From positions 1-64,000 of the forward strand of contig JAQMWT010000451.1 of assembly GCA_029834535.1 (NCBI GenBank): a stretch of 64,000 nucleotides of DNA. Reading direction: 5' to 3'. Under the pieces are notes generated by a model, which saw nothing but the letters and a program-made list of their open reading frames with translations, was not told the origin of the DNA and searched no databases. This document shows, piece by piece, positions 20,727 through 33,042 of the stretch. Origin of the DNA: Chrysophaeum taylorii. Its lineage: Eukaryota; Sar; Pelagophyceae; Pelagomonadales; Pelagomonadaceae. The translations under genes were made by a program, and so were the position numbers. The number at the start of each line of letters is the position of its first letter. Within the stretch, counting starts at the first letter, position 1.

Positions 20727-23700
20727 GAGAAGAAGAATTGCGGTCTTATACCGCAAGCAAAAAACGGTACGTACTCGGGAGAATCGCCCCGACGACGAAA
20801 CGCGGACAGCGAGTGCGGTTTGCTATGAGGAGGTAACGCCTGGAATCATTTTGGTTAACGTCGGCCTCGGAAATGCGACCAGGCCGAGTCGAAGGCCTCT
20901 ACAGGCTATGGTACGATGGTGGGGGTAGGCTTCGCAACCCCGAAGCTCCTTTTTTACGACGAGGGCGACTCCCCGCCATGCGTACGATCGCCACGGGTAC
21001 AACGACCGCGACCAGAATGGCCCTTCTGGTTTGAATCCCCAGAGCGACCCCAGCCTCGGGCAGGAGGAGTGCGAAGGGGCTGTCGTGATCGGCGTCGAAA
21101 GGGCTGTCGTGATCGGCGTCGATGTAAGACTGCATCGTCGGTCGCGCGATCGTGGCCCTGCGCAAGGAAGTCACCAGTAGCACGACGGCAGTTGTCGATG
21201 GTCTGGTGGCCGGGAAATCGATGCCGGGCGCCTCCGTACGTCGATTTTCGCGGCGGCGAGCTCCATCTGTGAGCACGCGTTCGGACGAGACGAGGTTGCC
21301 GTTTCGGTCGCCTCCCGAAGATCAGTGACAAGGGAGGAGAACGGTACGAGACTCAGCGGCGGCCTGGAAGTTATTCTCGACGTTGAGTGTTGAAGACAAA
21401 CTCGGACGACATCTGCAAAGACCAAGTGCATCTTGAAGACGTCGGCGTTGCAGCCGATCCCGACGAGTCGTGGATTCATTGTCCTGGCAGACTCTGAATA
21501 AGCTCGAGAATCGTCGGCGAACGAGCTGGAACGCTCGATTCATGTCGCCGAACCGATCGGTCTCTTCGGAGATGTCGTACGCGTCCAGTTATACGTCTCG
21601 CGTTTGACGCGCTGAATTTGGGTGTTCGCGATCTATTTGCGTCCGTTGTTGTTCGACGTCACCGTAGCCCGCCGCGAGAGCGACGGCGGTCTCGCGCGGA
21701 ACACCCATCGGTTCGAGCGGGAGCTCCACGTCGCTCGCCCGGTCCGGGCCCGCGACCGCCTCGGCCAGGACCTCGGGTATATTTTTCCGAAGGCGCAACC
21801 CGCGAGGTCGGGGACTTGCCGGCCGCGCGTGGCGTTGGGGACGCCGACGAGGATGTGGACGCCAGGCGCCAAAAGGACGTTGAGGGCGAAGCGCGTCTCG
21901 TGACCGTCGACGGGGCCGCGGCGACGGGACATCATCTCGAGGATCTCGTCCGCGATGCCGCCGCCCTTGGGCGCGCAGTAGGCCTGTACTCGACACCGTC
22001 GTTGACCGTGACCTCCAGGTTCCGAACATACACCGCAAAATGCGCAGCCATCGACAGCAGCTTGCGATCCACAGCGAGCGCGGGCCCCGAGCAGCTGCTC
22101 GACCACGCGTCGGTCGAAACGATTCGCCTGACATCTAGGAGAATTCAGCCCACATTCGCTGCCACAACGAAGCGCTGACTGACGCGTTTCAAGGGCGGCG
22201 GCACGGATTCGACCCTCTTGCGAGAGCTCGTGCGACCTTTCGTTCATGCGCTTGAAGCAAAACAAATCAGCAACCGGAGAACGTCACCCTGATGCTTGAA
22301 GTTTTTTTTTTCTGCGGTGTTATTCGAATGAATGTTCGGGCGACCGGATTCCTTCCTTCTGGCTACTCCCCGCACATCATGGCTGCTCTGCGTCAAGGCT
22401 GGGCCGCCCTTGGGCGGGCCCGAGGAGCGTCAGGTCATCAATGAACTCATCAACGAGAACGCGAGCGGACTCTACGGCGGCCGGCAGGCACCCGAAGGCG
22501 GATGGCCTGAGATAAATTGAGGAGGAGGAGGTGACCGAACGAACCCACGGATCTTGACCAAACTGACGCCCGGCCGCGACGACGTCCCGTCTCCCAGGCC
22601 GACCCGGCAATTGAAAGCATACCCGTAACGAGGGCGCGATGCCCCGCGAGAACGAGGACTTCTGATGAGGGTATCGTCGGCGAGGTGCTGTTGTCGAAGC
22701 TCGATGGACCGACCGATTCCAGGTGCGCCCGTTCCCCATCCGCGGCCGCAACTTGCCGATGTCGTCCAGGGCTTGCAAGCTCGTCCTCAGGCACTCGTCG
22801 AACAGCACCAACCCGTCGCGCGCGAACGAGTCGATACGAACTTGCGGACAACGAGTCGATACGAACTTGCAGACAACTCAGGGATCGAGAAGTTTTGGTC
22901 ACAACTCGAGCAGATTGCCACGGCAGAGCAGGCGTACCGCACGCGGCAGAAGGTCGAAGAGCGTGCAGTTGAATTGGCGCGCGTTATCAGTGGCCTCCCA
23001 TCCGAAACCGAACGCCGCGTCTTGTCACTGCGGGCGATGTAGTGTGCGGTAATCGAAGAAGAACGGCCGCAAGGACCGCATGCTCTGGCGCGAGATTGGC
23101 AACGTCAACATCCGCGGCGGCATTTGCACGACCGCCGGGAAATTGCGGATTTCCTGTGGGCCGTTGTTGCTGTGGTCGAAGCGCCGGTTTTTTATTTTAG
23201 GCCTGCAACGGAGAGGCGATGCGCTCAGCGGCGTGCAAGTCTACGTTCGCGATGACAGCATGCTCGAGCCGCTCGACATCAAGGCGGACCTCGCCTTGAA
23301 GCGCGCCAACCACGAGTTACCACACACAAGTCGTGGTGACAGCATGTTTTGTTGCGTCAGAATTACTGTTGGGTTGCGCCGAAGAGCCGCTTGGGTCGAC
23401 GATCAGCCGCCCGACCTTCCCGAGAGCGAACTGCAGGCGCTTGCGCTGCTCCAGTTGCTCAGCTGCGGCGTCGGCGAAGCCCTGAACCTGGAGGTATTGG
23501 TCGACCTCCTCACCGCGGACAGCCAGCGTACTGATCGGGCGGTGAAAAAGCCCCCCGCCATCGGCGCGTCGACGCCGACGTCCAACGCCAAGCGGGGGCC
23601 AAGCCCAAATTGCGGTGCGCGAGATCGTTGATGTCGGATGCCGACCGGCTCCGGTCCGGTCGGTACGTCCTCCACCGCAGCGACATCTTCGGCGAAAAAC

Positions 23701-23985
23701 GTCGTGCATATTCATTCGAAGCACCCGCGGACCGCGACCCTTCATGGACCAACTTACCACAAAGCAACGCACACTAGCAGTGGGTGCCCGCGCTTGGAGG
23801 TGTCCGTCTCGGAAACGTCGGCTACTAGCGGGTCGCTCCGAGCTGGGGCCGCTCCAGCGGCTGCGCCGGACTGCGTCTAATCGTCAAGGATTGAGGTCAC
23901 AAGAATTTGCGTTCAAAAATCAGAAAACTAACTCCGTTTTGATTGGTACACGCGTCAAACCAGGTGCGTGAGTTTAGGACGTTCT
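20727..23985. other. Unassigned degenerate region
   Basis: The region is GC-rich with overlapping open frames on both strands, none with continuous family resemblance. Fragments such as FALNVLLAPGVHILVGVPNATRG (about 21800-21870, minus, beginning FALNVLLAPG) and VEERAVELARVISGLPSETERR (about 22950-23015, plus, beginning VEERAVELAR) look protein-like, but they change frame and could be a decayed gene or transposon. Short tandem duplications occur at 21080-21121 (24-bp unit) and 22827-22878 (25-bp unit). No function is proposed. Confidence 0.35.
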
Positions 23986-25050
23986 AAAGGTCGACTGCTA
24001 AGAGGCGGGGCGTGGTTGCTTGAAGGTTTTGGTGGATGCTTGAAGGTTAATAATTAAAAGTCCCGCAATGAGCTCGTTCATTTTTCTTTGTAGTAAAGTT
24101 TTCTTTGCCTTCACTTATTCTTGATTGAACGAACCCTTTGTTGCGCCACATTTTTGTGAACGCTGGACCAAGTAGATTCGCGTTGTGGAGAGAGAGATTT
24201 TCTTTCTCTGACTCAAAAGGACTCACTGAGGATGTTCTCTATCCTTGACCTTCTTCCAACATCATCAGCACCTCTGTTTTTAAAAACAGAGGTAGTTTAC
24301 GACCGTTTTTTTTAGTTTTAAACTGTTAAAAAAAAAGACACGCAAAGAAGTAATAATTGGGGGGGTTTAGGAGTACACTCAAAGGTTAAAGGGCGGAGCG
24401 CGCGCTGATTAAAGCAGTTTAGATTGGCGGGGGGGTGAGAGCGTCGTCGATTGAGGGGGTGAGGTTTCGTACCACCACGTCAGCTCAACAACAGCGGCAC
24501 ACGGTCACGCCCTCCCCTCCACTTACCCTTCCTCTTGTGTCACCCCGACAACTTCCTCCGGATCCTCCGGAGATTCGCTTTGCTCTTGCCGATCTTAGCA
24601 TATCTTGCTTGCCTTTCCTGGAATCTATTGATGCTTGCCTAATCCCTCGTCAAAGGTTTTGCCAAGCCCCAAGATGGTGCGTACGTGAGCACCAGGGCGG
24701 GCGTGTGGTGGGAACCACCCGCGGTTCGGGCGATATTTGAAAGGCCAGGTTGTGACCGCCGGTCCTATGAGGGGCGGGTGAAGGAGTTTCTGCTACGCTG
24801 GTCTCAGAAACGTGAACTGAGAGTTCCGGGGTGTTGATACGTGAACCCGGAGTACTCGGTTCTACGTGTTCCGTGGCAGTCGGTGAATTCGTGTGTTGAT
24901 TTGAGAGCGAGACCGGCCTGTGAGTTTAGTTCCGCGGAGGTTCGGTGCAGCATTGTTGTGTTTGCTACGCGAAGCGGAACGACGAGTTACGAGTGAGATC
25001 GTCACTCTGAATCGAGGGCAGGCACCGTAAGTCCCAAACGAAAAAAAGGC
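23986..25050. other. Repeat-bearing intergenic stretch without a recognised gene
   Basis: It starts with the 16-mer GTCGACTGCTAAGAGG (23990-24005) and contains the 70-bp repeat shared with 8775 and 33215 (at 24364-24435). An open frame at 24435-24740 has no recognisable family and lies partly in that repeat, so it is not called as a gene. Confidence 0.45.
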
Positions 25051-26360
25051 AGTTAGCCTGGTTGTTTGGGTCAAGGGGTCGCCCATAGCCCCGAGCAAAC
25101 TCCCGCACGAGCGAGTCCGCGACCGACCACGTGGCCTCGTCCCACTTCGACGAGTTGAGATTCTCCTTGTTCTTGTGGTTGCGGCGGCGTAGGCGAAGTG
25201 GTCTTGGGAAAGAGCTTGAGCATGAGGCCGTCGCGGCCTTTGATGCACTTCAAGGCCGACAAAACTAGACGGTGGACCAACTTGGAGATACGCACGGAGG
25301 TATCGATGATGATCTCCGGAATACTGGCAAGGTCCTCTATCAAGGTCGATGCAGTGGGTGACTTAGCCTCGAAAACTCGACGACGACCATGGGGAAGGCG
25401 GAGAGTTTGTAGCGGACGCTATGTCCGCGACGACACCAGCGTAGGCCTCCTAGACATAGGCTTCTCACCGGCGCCGCTCTTCAGCTGAGAGATGATATTG
25501 TCCTTATAGAAACGTGCTTCCGCGCGGCGCTTGCTGGGATCAAGACGCGCCCTGAACGCTGTGTTTTTGTTTCTCCCCAGCTCTCTCGGTAACGATGACG
25601 ACACATGGGTGCCGGCCGGCCTCGGTCTTGCGGCCGTCGAAAGAAGCCAATGGTTCGAGAGTAGTTGCCGGTGGCGATCCACATCTTGTTGATATGGTGT
25701 GCGGACTCTTCAAAAAAAGCCGTGGCGCCCACGTACATCATCGAAATGCCTCGGACGTGGGCAAGTGCTTTACGTAGGCCGCGTCGAATGCCTTGATCGA
25801 TCATCTCGATGAAGAAGAGGGTGCGGGCGATGTAGAAAGGCAGAATGCAACCAACTATGAAATTGGTGATGGCCTCGTTGATAAGCTTTCCACCACGGCG
25901 CGTGTCACACTTTTCAGTGACTTCGGCGACTGTGGCTTGCTTCGACACGACCTGCGACGCAGCCGTCCCAGTCTCCGCGACAACGACGGCGCCGACGATG
26001 TCCCTGTCGAGACGCGAAGGTCGTGGACAGCGGCGGGCCGCTTATTCGTGGCCCATACAGACTCCGTGACATTCTAAGCGGACGGCTTGCTCGCAATCGC
26101 GTGCTTAACGTTATTGGGCGTGTGATCGCAATCCTGGACAATGTGCTCAACCCATCGAAATATTTGCGCTTGTTTCCATGAGAACGTGCGGTCGCTCTTA
26201 CGCGTCGTAATCACGTAGTCGCCTACCAAACTCTTGGGCCGCCCGCTCTTGGACATGATCATCACTATAACTCTCACCGTCGTGTGCAACGTCGAAAGTA
26301 GGGCAGCGAGCGCGTGGCACAGAAGAGGAAAAGCCCGCTGACCGCAAACTGACATTCTGC
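25050..26360 (-). pseudogene. hAT-family (DUF659-type) transposase remnant
   Basis: Three consecutive minus-strand pieces are in the expected order. MSKSGRPKSLVGDY with FSWKQAQIFRW (about 26080-26260) could precede a BED finger region. INEAITNFIVGCILPFYIAR followed by LFFIEMIDQGIR (about 25760-25880) matches the DUF659 pattern. LASIPEIIIDTSVRISKLVH (about 25270-25335) matches the conserved block after the catalytic core. The frame is disrupted several times and no full-length protein remains. TIRs were not located. Confidence 0.6.
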
Positions 26361-27009
26361 ACTTTTTCGAGTAGGCGGCGAGGGACTACTAGGGAGTAAT
26401 AAACATCGGCGGCGTCAGCCGCCGTAGCCGACTGACGGGCACCGCTCCGCTCCAGCTCGAGAATAGAATGACCCAGTCCTTATCGCTGCCGTCTTTCGAA
26501 ATCTCGTGGCATTATTGTCTCCTTTTAGGTATAGGCGGTAGGGCCCGCGCGACCGCGTCGGAGCAGGGAGACGACGTTCCCCCCCACCTCATTGACACGA
26601 AGCGATCGGCAGAATATTAAGTACGGGATAAAACTGCCTTTGAAGAAGAAGTTCGATTTCGGCACTGTTGACAGTCCAGCGTTAAAGTAGGGTGGGCTGA
26701 AAGGTGCCAGCCACCACGTCGCACGAGAACGATCCGAAGAAGCGTAGGTGGTTCTCGACCCGGAGCCGGGTTTCTGACACGGATAATGATGGCGGTCTTG
26801 CACACCCGGCCGAATAGCCTCCTGTCGTTGCGCGACCCAAAAAAAACCCACTTGCTGCTGCTGCTCGCGGCCCCTTCCAAGACTCGCGAGCAGTCAGTAG
26901 ATGCTGACTCCACCACCACCTCCTCCAAGAAGGCGTCAACGGCCAGAAGACTAATAACGCGAAATTCCGCTTCACAAAAACAGAGGACCGGGGCGACAAC
27001 GCAACTACA
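26361..27009. other. No recognised gene
   Basis: Minus-strand open frames at 26525-27000 have no recognisable domain or plausible ATG context. They may belong to the decayed transposon or to the 3' flank of the MTFP1-like gene. Confidence 0.4.
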
Positions 27010-28202
<1,193 letters not shown>

Positions 28203-29315
28203 AATAAATAAATAAATACACTTTGGTAATTTAACTCCCAAAATCATCATCATCATCATCGTTGCTCTAGGAAGGGCGCTGCTTTTTGTGAATGTAGTGC
28301 GCGCGAGGTGCCGCGGGGGCACTGTTCTGGATGCGCGTGGGGGAGGATCGGCACGAGTTCGGGGTTTCGGTCGTCTTGAGATGAAGGACGCTGAAGGGGG
28401 AAAAAAAAAAAATTGGGGCGCGTTCGCACGGACCTACTATACTAGCTTCTTCCAAGTTCCTACTACTTCTACTACTGGGACTTCGCCTAATTTGCTCTCA
28501 TAGTAGTAGAGTTCCTAAGGGAGCTTATTGTCTCCACACAGGCTCTCTGAAATTATAAAGGGGCGGCGGGATTGTTTTTGTTTTCCGTCGCAGGCTTTCT
28601 CTTTTTTGAACTCGCTTGCGGCTCGAGTATGCTCTTGGCTGGCTATATACATCGGGGGTTGCGCGGCGGCTACCAAAGGAAGCTACAATGTCCTCGGAAC
28701 CTGCGTCCGATGAGGAGGCCTCTTTGAGTTGATCTCCCCGCGACGCCGACTTGCCGTCTCCAAGCACATTACGCGCGAAGAGTGCACAAAGAGTGGCAAC
28801 CACCCGCAAAGCAGCATAGCGTTCAACGCGACTCAAATTTAAATGTTCCAGAGAGACGACGACGCAGCCTCATAAGGTCGAGAACAAAGCCGCCCGGTTG
28901 CCAAGTGGCGCAACCAGAGCTTATTATTATTGACGACGACGACGACGACGACGACCGACTGGTGCCTCAGGGGCGGGTGGTTTCTTTGCGTGTGGTCCTC
29001 CTGCGTTTGTGATGCAGCCGCTTCCCATATGAATGAATAACGTTAGGTTGGTAGGCGAGCGGGTGTCCCTGGAAGGAAGAAATCTCGCTCAGACGCGGCT
29101 ACTCTGGCAAGCGGCAAGCTCGAGATCCTGCGGCTGCTGCCAATTCAAGAGATTTAATCCGCCGCAGGTCTCGGAAAACAAACCTTGTGCAGGGTGGTGG
29201 CTCCTTAATTCCATGCCAGCTTATAGCAGCTGAGTTGGGGCCCTAGGCACAGCTCGTGCGGCGCTTCGCGTCTACGCTCGACGGTCCTCTCCTAAGACAA
29301 GAACTTCGGGCCAAA
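28203..29315. other. Intergenic, no recognised gene
   Basis: Only simple repeats are visible (ATC triplets near 28242-28262, a GAC run at 28932-28955) plus short frames with no family match. Confidence 0.5.
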
Positions 29316-30194
29316 TCAGGTTTCAATGGAAGAAGAAGTTTTTTTTTTTTGTCGTGCCAGCCGGCGCGCCATCACCTCTGCTCGAGCGACGTCGGTGCCG
29401 CGCGTGCGCTCAGTGTGGAGATATCGTCGCGTCACGGCTCCAAAGTGGAAAAAGCGGTCGGTGCGTTCGAGACCGCAGAGTTCCGGAGCGTGACGAAAGG
29501 TCAGATTGAGCCGGCAGTCGCCACCACCGAGCGGATTCGTGCCCGGATATATCGCCGTTACGGCATGCATGATGCGCTTGCTGGGGCCTCCGAACAGTAT
29601 AGCATCTCCGGATCGGAGGCGAACGGTAGTCTCTATCGAGCGTTGCGAGTCTTTGATCGCGAAGTCGCACTCGCACCCGAGGGAGAGGGAGACTACCGGC
29701 TCGTCTGACGCGCCGTCGTTCGGTCCGTCGTCGCGATGCCAGCCGATGCCCTTCAGTTTCTGGTAATACAGCAGCAAGACGTGAGTGTGCCGGAGTCTTC
29801 GCGGCGCGACGCCCGGCTCGCGGTCTGCCGCAATGGCGACGAGTTCCTCGCACAGCGCGTCGAGCGGCGCGAACGTAGCTACGTACGCGCGCCCGCGGCC
29901 CTGGCGCCAGGCGTTGAGCTGCCCATTCACCATCCATTCCCGCTGGCCGCGAGCCATGCATTGCCGCCAGAGATGTCGTTGCGCGGCCGCATCGACCGCG
30001 TCCTCGATGACCACGACGCCCGGCCGCACCACGCGCGCGCGCAATCCCGGGTTCAAAGGCACCCCCCGAGCTCTTCTTCTTCTTCTTCTTCTTCTTAACA
30101 ACTCGAGCCGCGCGACGACGACGACGACGACGAAAACGAAGACGACGAGAGCAACCAGCACCAACACCACCAGCACCGCATAAAAAATCATCAT
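29316..30194 (-). CDS. Membrane-anchored AlkB-like 2-oxoglutarate/Fe(II) dioxygenase
   Basis: The 292-residue protein has an N-terminal hydrophobic anchor (about residues 3-27), an Arg8 run encoded by AGA repeats, and then an AlkB-type oxygenase fold. Predicted iron ligands are His153 and Asp155 (WHRDDG) and His210 (RIMHAV). The 2OG-binding Arg228 and Arg234 (RLNLTFR) fit the RxxxxxR signature. The segment SLSLGCECDFAIKD resembles ALKBH1-type members, which demethylate nucleic acids or act on tRNA or protein. The start is the first ATG (30194), 64 bp head-to-head from VPS33. A single N-terminal membrane anchor is unusual for this family. The substrate is unknown. Confidence 0.82.
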   Translation of the reverse strand: MMIFYAVLVVLVLVALVVFVFVVVVVVARLELLRRRRRRRRARGVPLNPGLRARVVRPGVVVIEDAVDAAAQRHLWRQCMARGQREWMVNGQLNAWRQGRGRAYVATFAPLDALCEELVAIAADREPGVAPRRLRHTHVLLLYYQKLKGIGWHRDDGPNDGASDEPVVSLSLGCECDFAIKDSQRSIETTVRLRSGDAILFGGPSKRIMHAVTAIYPGTNPLGGGDCRLNLTFRHAPELCGLERTDRFFHFGAVTRRYLHTERTRGTDVARAEVMARRLARQKKKTSSSIET

Positions 30195-30258
30195 CGTCTC
30201 AAGACTACTAGACCTAGACAACACAACCTATCCACATCTCACACGAGAAGGAAGGAAG
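30195..30258. promoter_or_regulatory. 64-bp divergent intergenic region
   Basis: It separates the AlkB-like and VPS33 start codons and is presumably a bidirectional promoter plus both 5' UTRs. No specific motif is asserted. Confidence 0.4.
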
Positions 30259-32355
30259 ATGTTGGAACAGATGCAGGCGACGATGAACAAGGCGATCGCG
30301 TCGGGGCTGAGCGTGCCCGCGTCGGCGCCGCCGCAAAAGGCGTGCGTGCTGGACAAGGCCCTCCTGGACCTGAATCAGATACGCGAGGACAATCGGCTGG
30401 AGCTGATCGAGCTGCTGGAGTCGGTGCCGGGGTCGAAGAAGTGCTTGATTTTAGACCCGCAATTGGGCGGGCGGCTGAATCACGTGCTCGTGGAGGGGGC
30501 TCGGGTGCTGCGGGAGAACGGTGTCGTCGCGTTCCGGGAGCTGAGGGCCGAGATCGAAGACGACTTCGAGCAGTACGTCTACCTGTGCCGCGCTTACCCT
30601 CCGCACATGTTCGCGATCGCCAAGCACGTCAAGGCTTCCGTGCGCGCCGGGAAGACCGACAAGCGGTTCCACGTGTTCATGATCCCGCGGAAAACCTTTA
30701 TTTGCGAGCAGTTTTTGGAGGACGAGCTCGTGCTTCCTTACGTGAACACGGGCGATTTCCACCTCGATCTCGTGGCTTTCGACGCGGACGTGCTGAGCCT
30801 GGAATTGGAGAGTTGCTTTCACGACACGAAGATCCGGGGGGACCCGACGATGCTGGAATTCGTGGTCCAGTCCCTCCTGAAGCTCGAGAACTTCTTCGGG
30901 GTCCCGCGGCGAATTCGCGGTCTCGGACCCTCGGCGAAAGGCGTGCTCGAGCGTCTCGCGCGCCAGCGCCATAAGATGTGGGTCCTCAAGCTGCGGGAAA
31001 GGGGGTGCTACATGTTCACCGGAGAGTTGTTGGGGGCCAAGCCTCCGCCCCCGATGCCCGCCGAGGATCCCGAAGGCGACTGGGAGTTAATGGTGTTCGA
31101 TCGAGCCGCGGATTTGGTCACGGCTCTCGTCACGCCGCTCACCTACGAGGGGCTCATCGACGAGCTCGTTGGAATCAAGAACAGTTGCGTCAAGCTGCCC
31201 GACCAGGACGGGGGAAGTGTCGAGACCGTCGCCCTTAACTCGAACGACGCTCTGTACCAGGAAATCCGAGACCTGAACGTCGAGGGATTGGGGTCGACTT
31301 TGGGCGATCGGGCCAAGCAGATTCGCGGTTCGTACGACAATTTCAGATCGAACAAAGATGCGTCCATCACCGAAATCCACGATTTTGTGAAACAAATACC
31401 GGGGTTGACGCGAAACTACAAGTCGCTTCAGACGCACATCAATATCGTCGAGAAGATTAAGGAAACAACGGATTCGAGAGACTTTCGCGATAGGTGGAAT
31501 ACGGAACGGTCGATGTTGGAAGGCGAGCAGAGCGCCGACCTCGAGGATCTCATCCTCCAGCAGATTCCCCCGATGATGGCGCTGCGGTTCTTGTGTCTCC
31601 AGTCGATCGTGGCGGGCGGAATTCGCAAGTTCGATTTTTTTCGCAGGGAGATCATCCACAGCTACGGGTTCGAGTTGCTGCCGACCCTCCACAATCTGGA
31701 AAAGGCGGGCCTCCTGACGAAAAAGGATTCGAGCTGGATGACCACCGAAGTCCCCTTCGCCACTGTCCGGAAGCAGCTGCGTTTGATCGTGGACGTCGAC
31801 GCTATCAACCCTGACGACATTTCGTACGTCAGTTCCGGCTACGCCCCGCTGTCGTGCCGATTGCTCCAAGTCCCGTGGACACCCCAGTTGCTCCAACATC
31901 TCCCGGGACCGGCTTTTGACTACCGACCCTTCGATTTTAAGAGAGAAGACCTCGTCGACCTCATGAAAACGCCCTCGTCCCGTCTTTTTTCTCCCCCGAC
32001 TGCGACCGAAGCCCCGTTATCCCCAGGAGGAGGAGGAGGAGGAGGAGGAGGGGGTTCGCCGGCGGCATCCCCTCAGAAAAAGAAGACGACGCTGGTGGTG
32101 TACTTCGTGGGCGGCGTCACCTACGCCGAGATCGCTGCCCTCCGCTTCCTCTCCAAGCAACCCGCCTTTCCCCACAACATCATCGTCGCCACCACCAACA
32201 TCGTCAACGGGTCTACCTTCATCAAGGGTCTCGTCTACGAGATCGAAAACCGCCTCCAGCGCAACAACAACAACAACACCACCACCACCACCACCACCGC
32301 CGCCGCCGCCGCCGCCGCCGCGCCGTCGCCGTCGTCTTCGTCTTCGCCTACCTAG
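30259..32355 (+). CDS. VPS33: VPS33-like Sec1/Munc18 protein (HOPS/CORVET subunit)
   Basis: The 698-residue SM-family protein begins with a VPS33-like N-terminus (LDLNQIREDNRLELIELLE, KKCLILDPQLGGRLNHV). A mid-region PRKTFICEQFLEDE follows, then the diagnostic MALRFLCLQSIVAGG and SYGFELLPTLHNLEKAGLL. A terminal LVVYFVGGVTYAEIAALRFL closes the SM fold. VPS33 binds SNAREs within HOPS/CORVET tethering complexes for endosome and vacuole fusion. A low-complexity loop (Gly-rich, about 594-604) and an Asn/Thr/Ala/Ser tail (from about 670) are lineage-specific additions. The stop overlaps the end of the opposite ALKBH2-like gene by 8 bp. Confidence 0.92.
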   Translation: MLEQMQATMNKAIASGLSVPASAPPQKACVLDKALLDLNQIREDNRLELIELLESVPGSKKCLILDPQLGGRLNHVLVEGARVLRENGVVAFRELRAEIEDDFEQYVYLCRAYPPHMFAIAKHVKASVRAGKTDKRFHVFMIPRKTFICEQFLEDELVLPYVNTGDFHLDLVAFDADVLSLELESCFHDTKIRGDPTMLEFVVQSLLKLENFFGVPRRIRGLGPSAKGVLERLARQRHKMWVLKLRERGCYMFTGELLGAKPPPPMPAEDPEGDWELMVFDRAADLVTALVTPLTYEGLIDELVGIKNSCVKLPDQDGGSVETVALNSNDALYQEIRDLNVEGLGSTLGDRAKQIRGSYDNFRSNKDASITEIHDFVKQIPGLTRNYKSLQTHINIVEKIKETTDSRDFRDRWNTERSMLEGEQSADLEDLILQQIPPMMALRFLCLQSIVAGGIRKFDFFRREIIHSYGFELLPTLHNLEKAGLLTKKDSSWMTTEVPFATVRKQLRLIVDVDAINPDDISYVSSGYAPLSCRLLQVPWTPQLLQHLPGPAFDYRPFDFKREDLVDLMKTPSSRLFSPPTATEAPLSPGGGGGGGGGGSPAASPQKKKTTLVVYFVGGVTYAEIAALRFLSKQPAFPHNIIVATTNIVNGSTFIKGLVYEIENRLQRNNNNNTTTTTTTAAAAAAAAPSPSSSSSPT

Positions 32356-33010
32356 TCGTAGGAGGTTGTCGTCGACGAAAGTGCCGAAACGTAAACGAGA
32401 TGCGTCTCCCCTCGGGATAATGGTCCTTCGTCTTCCTTCGTCTCGGAATCTCGTGTTTGTGAGTTTGTTGCGTCGTTCCCCCCATTACCAAAAGGTCGCC
32501 ATCCTCGAGCAAAAGTTCCGCCACGCCCCCCCCCAGTTTTGGCCTCAACAGAAAGCGCCGACACGCCCCCCAGGACACGGATACCACAGGACACTCCGGA
32601 TCCAAAAAGGTCTCGTCGTCGCTGTGGAGGCCAATGTGGTGCTCTGGTTCGTACCAGTTCCCGAGGCAAGCGTTAACCGGAGCGAAGTTCGCGACGCGAT
32701 CCATCATTTCCGCCACAAACGGAACCATCTCGTGCGCTTCCGAGGTGTGCCCAGAATAACGATATGTCGCGCCCCAGGACTTGGAATAACGGTTCTGCAG
32801 GACCTCGCGACCGTACACCTTTATTCTTGGTCGCTCGGCCGGTCGCATCTCCCAAACTTCGTCGAATACCTTCGCGCTCGGGGGGGGGGACCACGCCTTG
32901 GCGACCACGACCCACGACGCCTCGTCCGACGTCAACGGAATGCACTTCCCCTCGACCATTTCCGCAATCTCCGTCCCACCCAAAACCCGACCCCGCTTGC
33001 GTGGCGGCAT
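32348..33010 (-). CDS. ALKBH2/3-like nucleic-acid demethylase
   Basis: The 220-residue protein is co-linear with ALKBH2: VYGREVLQNRYSKSWGATYRYSG corresponds to the substrate-lid region (seen from VYGREVLQNR onward). NWYEPEHHIGLHSDDE carries His129 and Asp131. SVSWGACRRFLLRP is followed by a distal HKHEIPR (His186) and RISFTFR (Arg203/Arg209). The family removes methyl adducts from DNA or RNA bases oxidatively using Fe(II) and 2-oxoglutarate. The start is the first ATG (33010), MPPRKRGR, a possible nuclear-localising stretch. Its upstream region immediately runs into Helitron-linked repeats (from 33043). It is tail-to-tail with VPS33 with an 8-bp overlap. Confidence 0.9.
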   Translation of the reverse strand: MPPRKRGRVLGGTEIAEMVEGKCIPLTSDEASWVVVAKAWSPPPSAKVFDEVWEMRPAERPRIKVYGREVLQNRYSKSWGATYRYSGHTSEAHEMVPFVAEMMDRVANFAPVNACLGNWYEPEHHIGLHSDDETFLDPECPVVSVSWGACRRFLLRPKLGGGVAELLLEDGDLLVMGGTTQQTHKHEIPRRRKTKDHYPEGRRISFTFRHFRRRQPPTTR

Positions 33011-33042
33011 CGAGGACAATCTCAATAATAATAACAAGTGCA

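Noticed and set aside
21028-21046. B-box-like GGTTTGAATCC
   Set aside because: No cloverleaf around it; a chance match.
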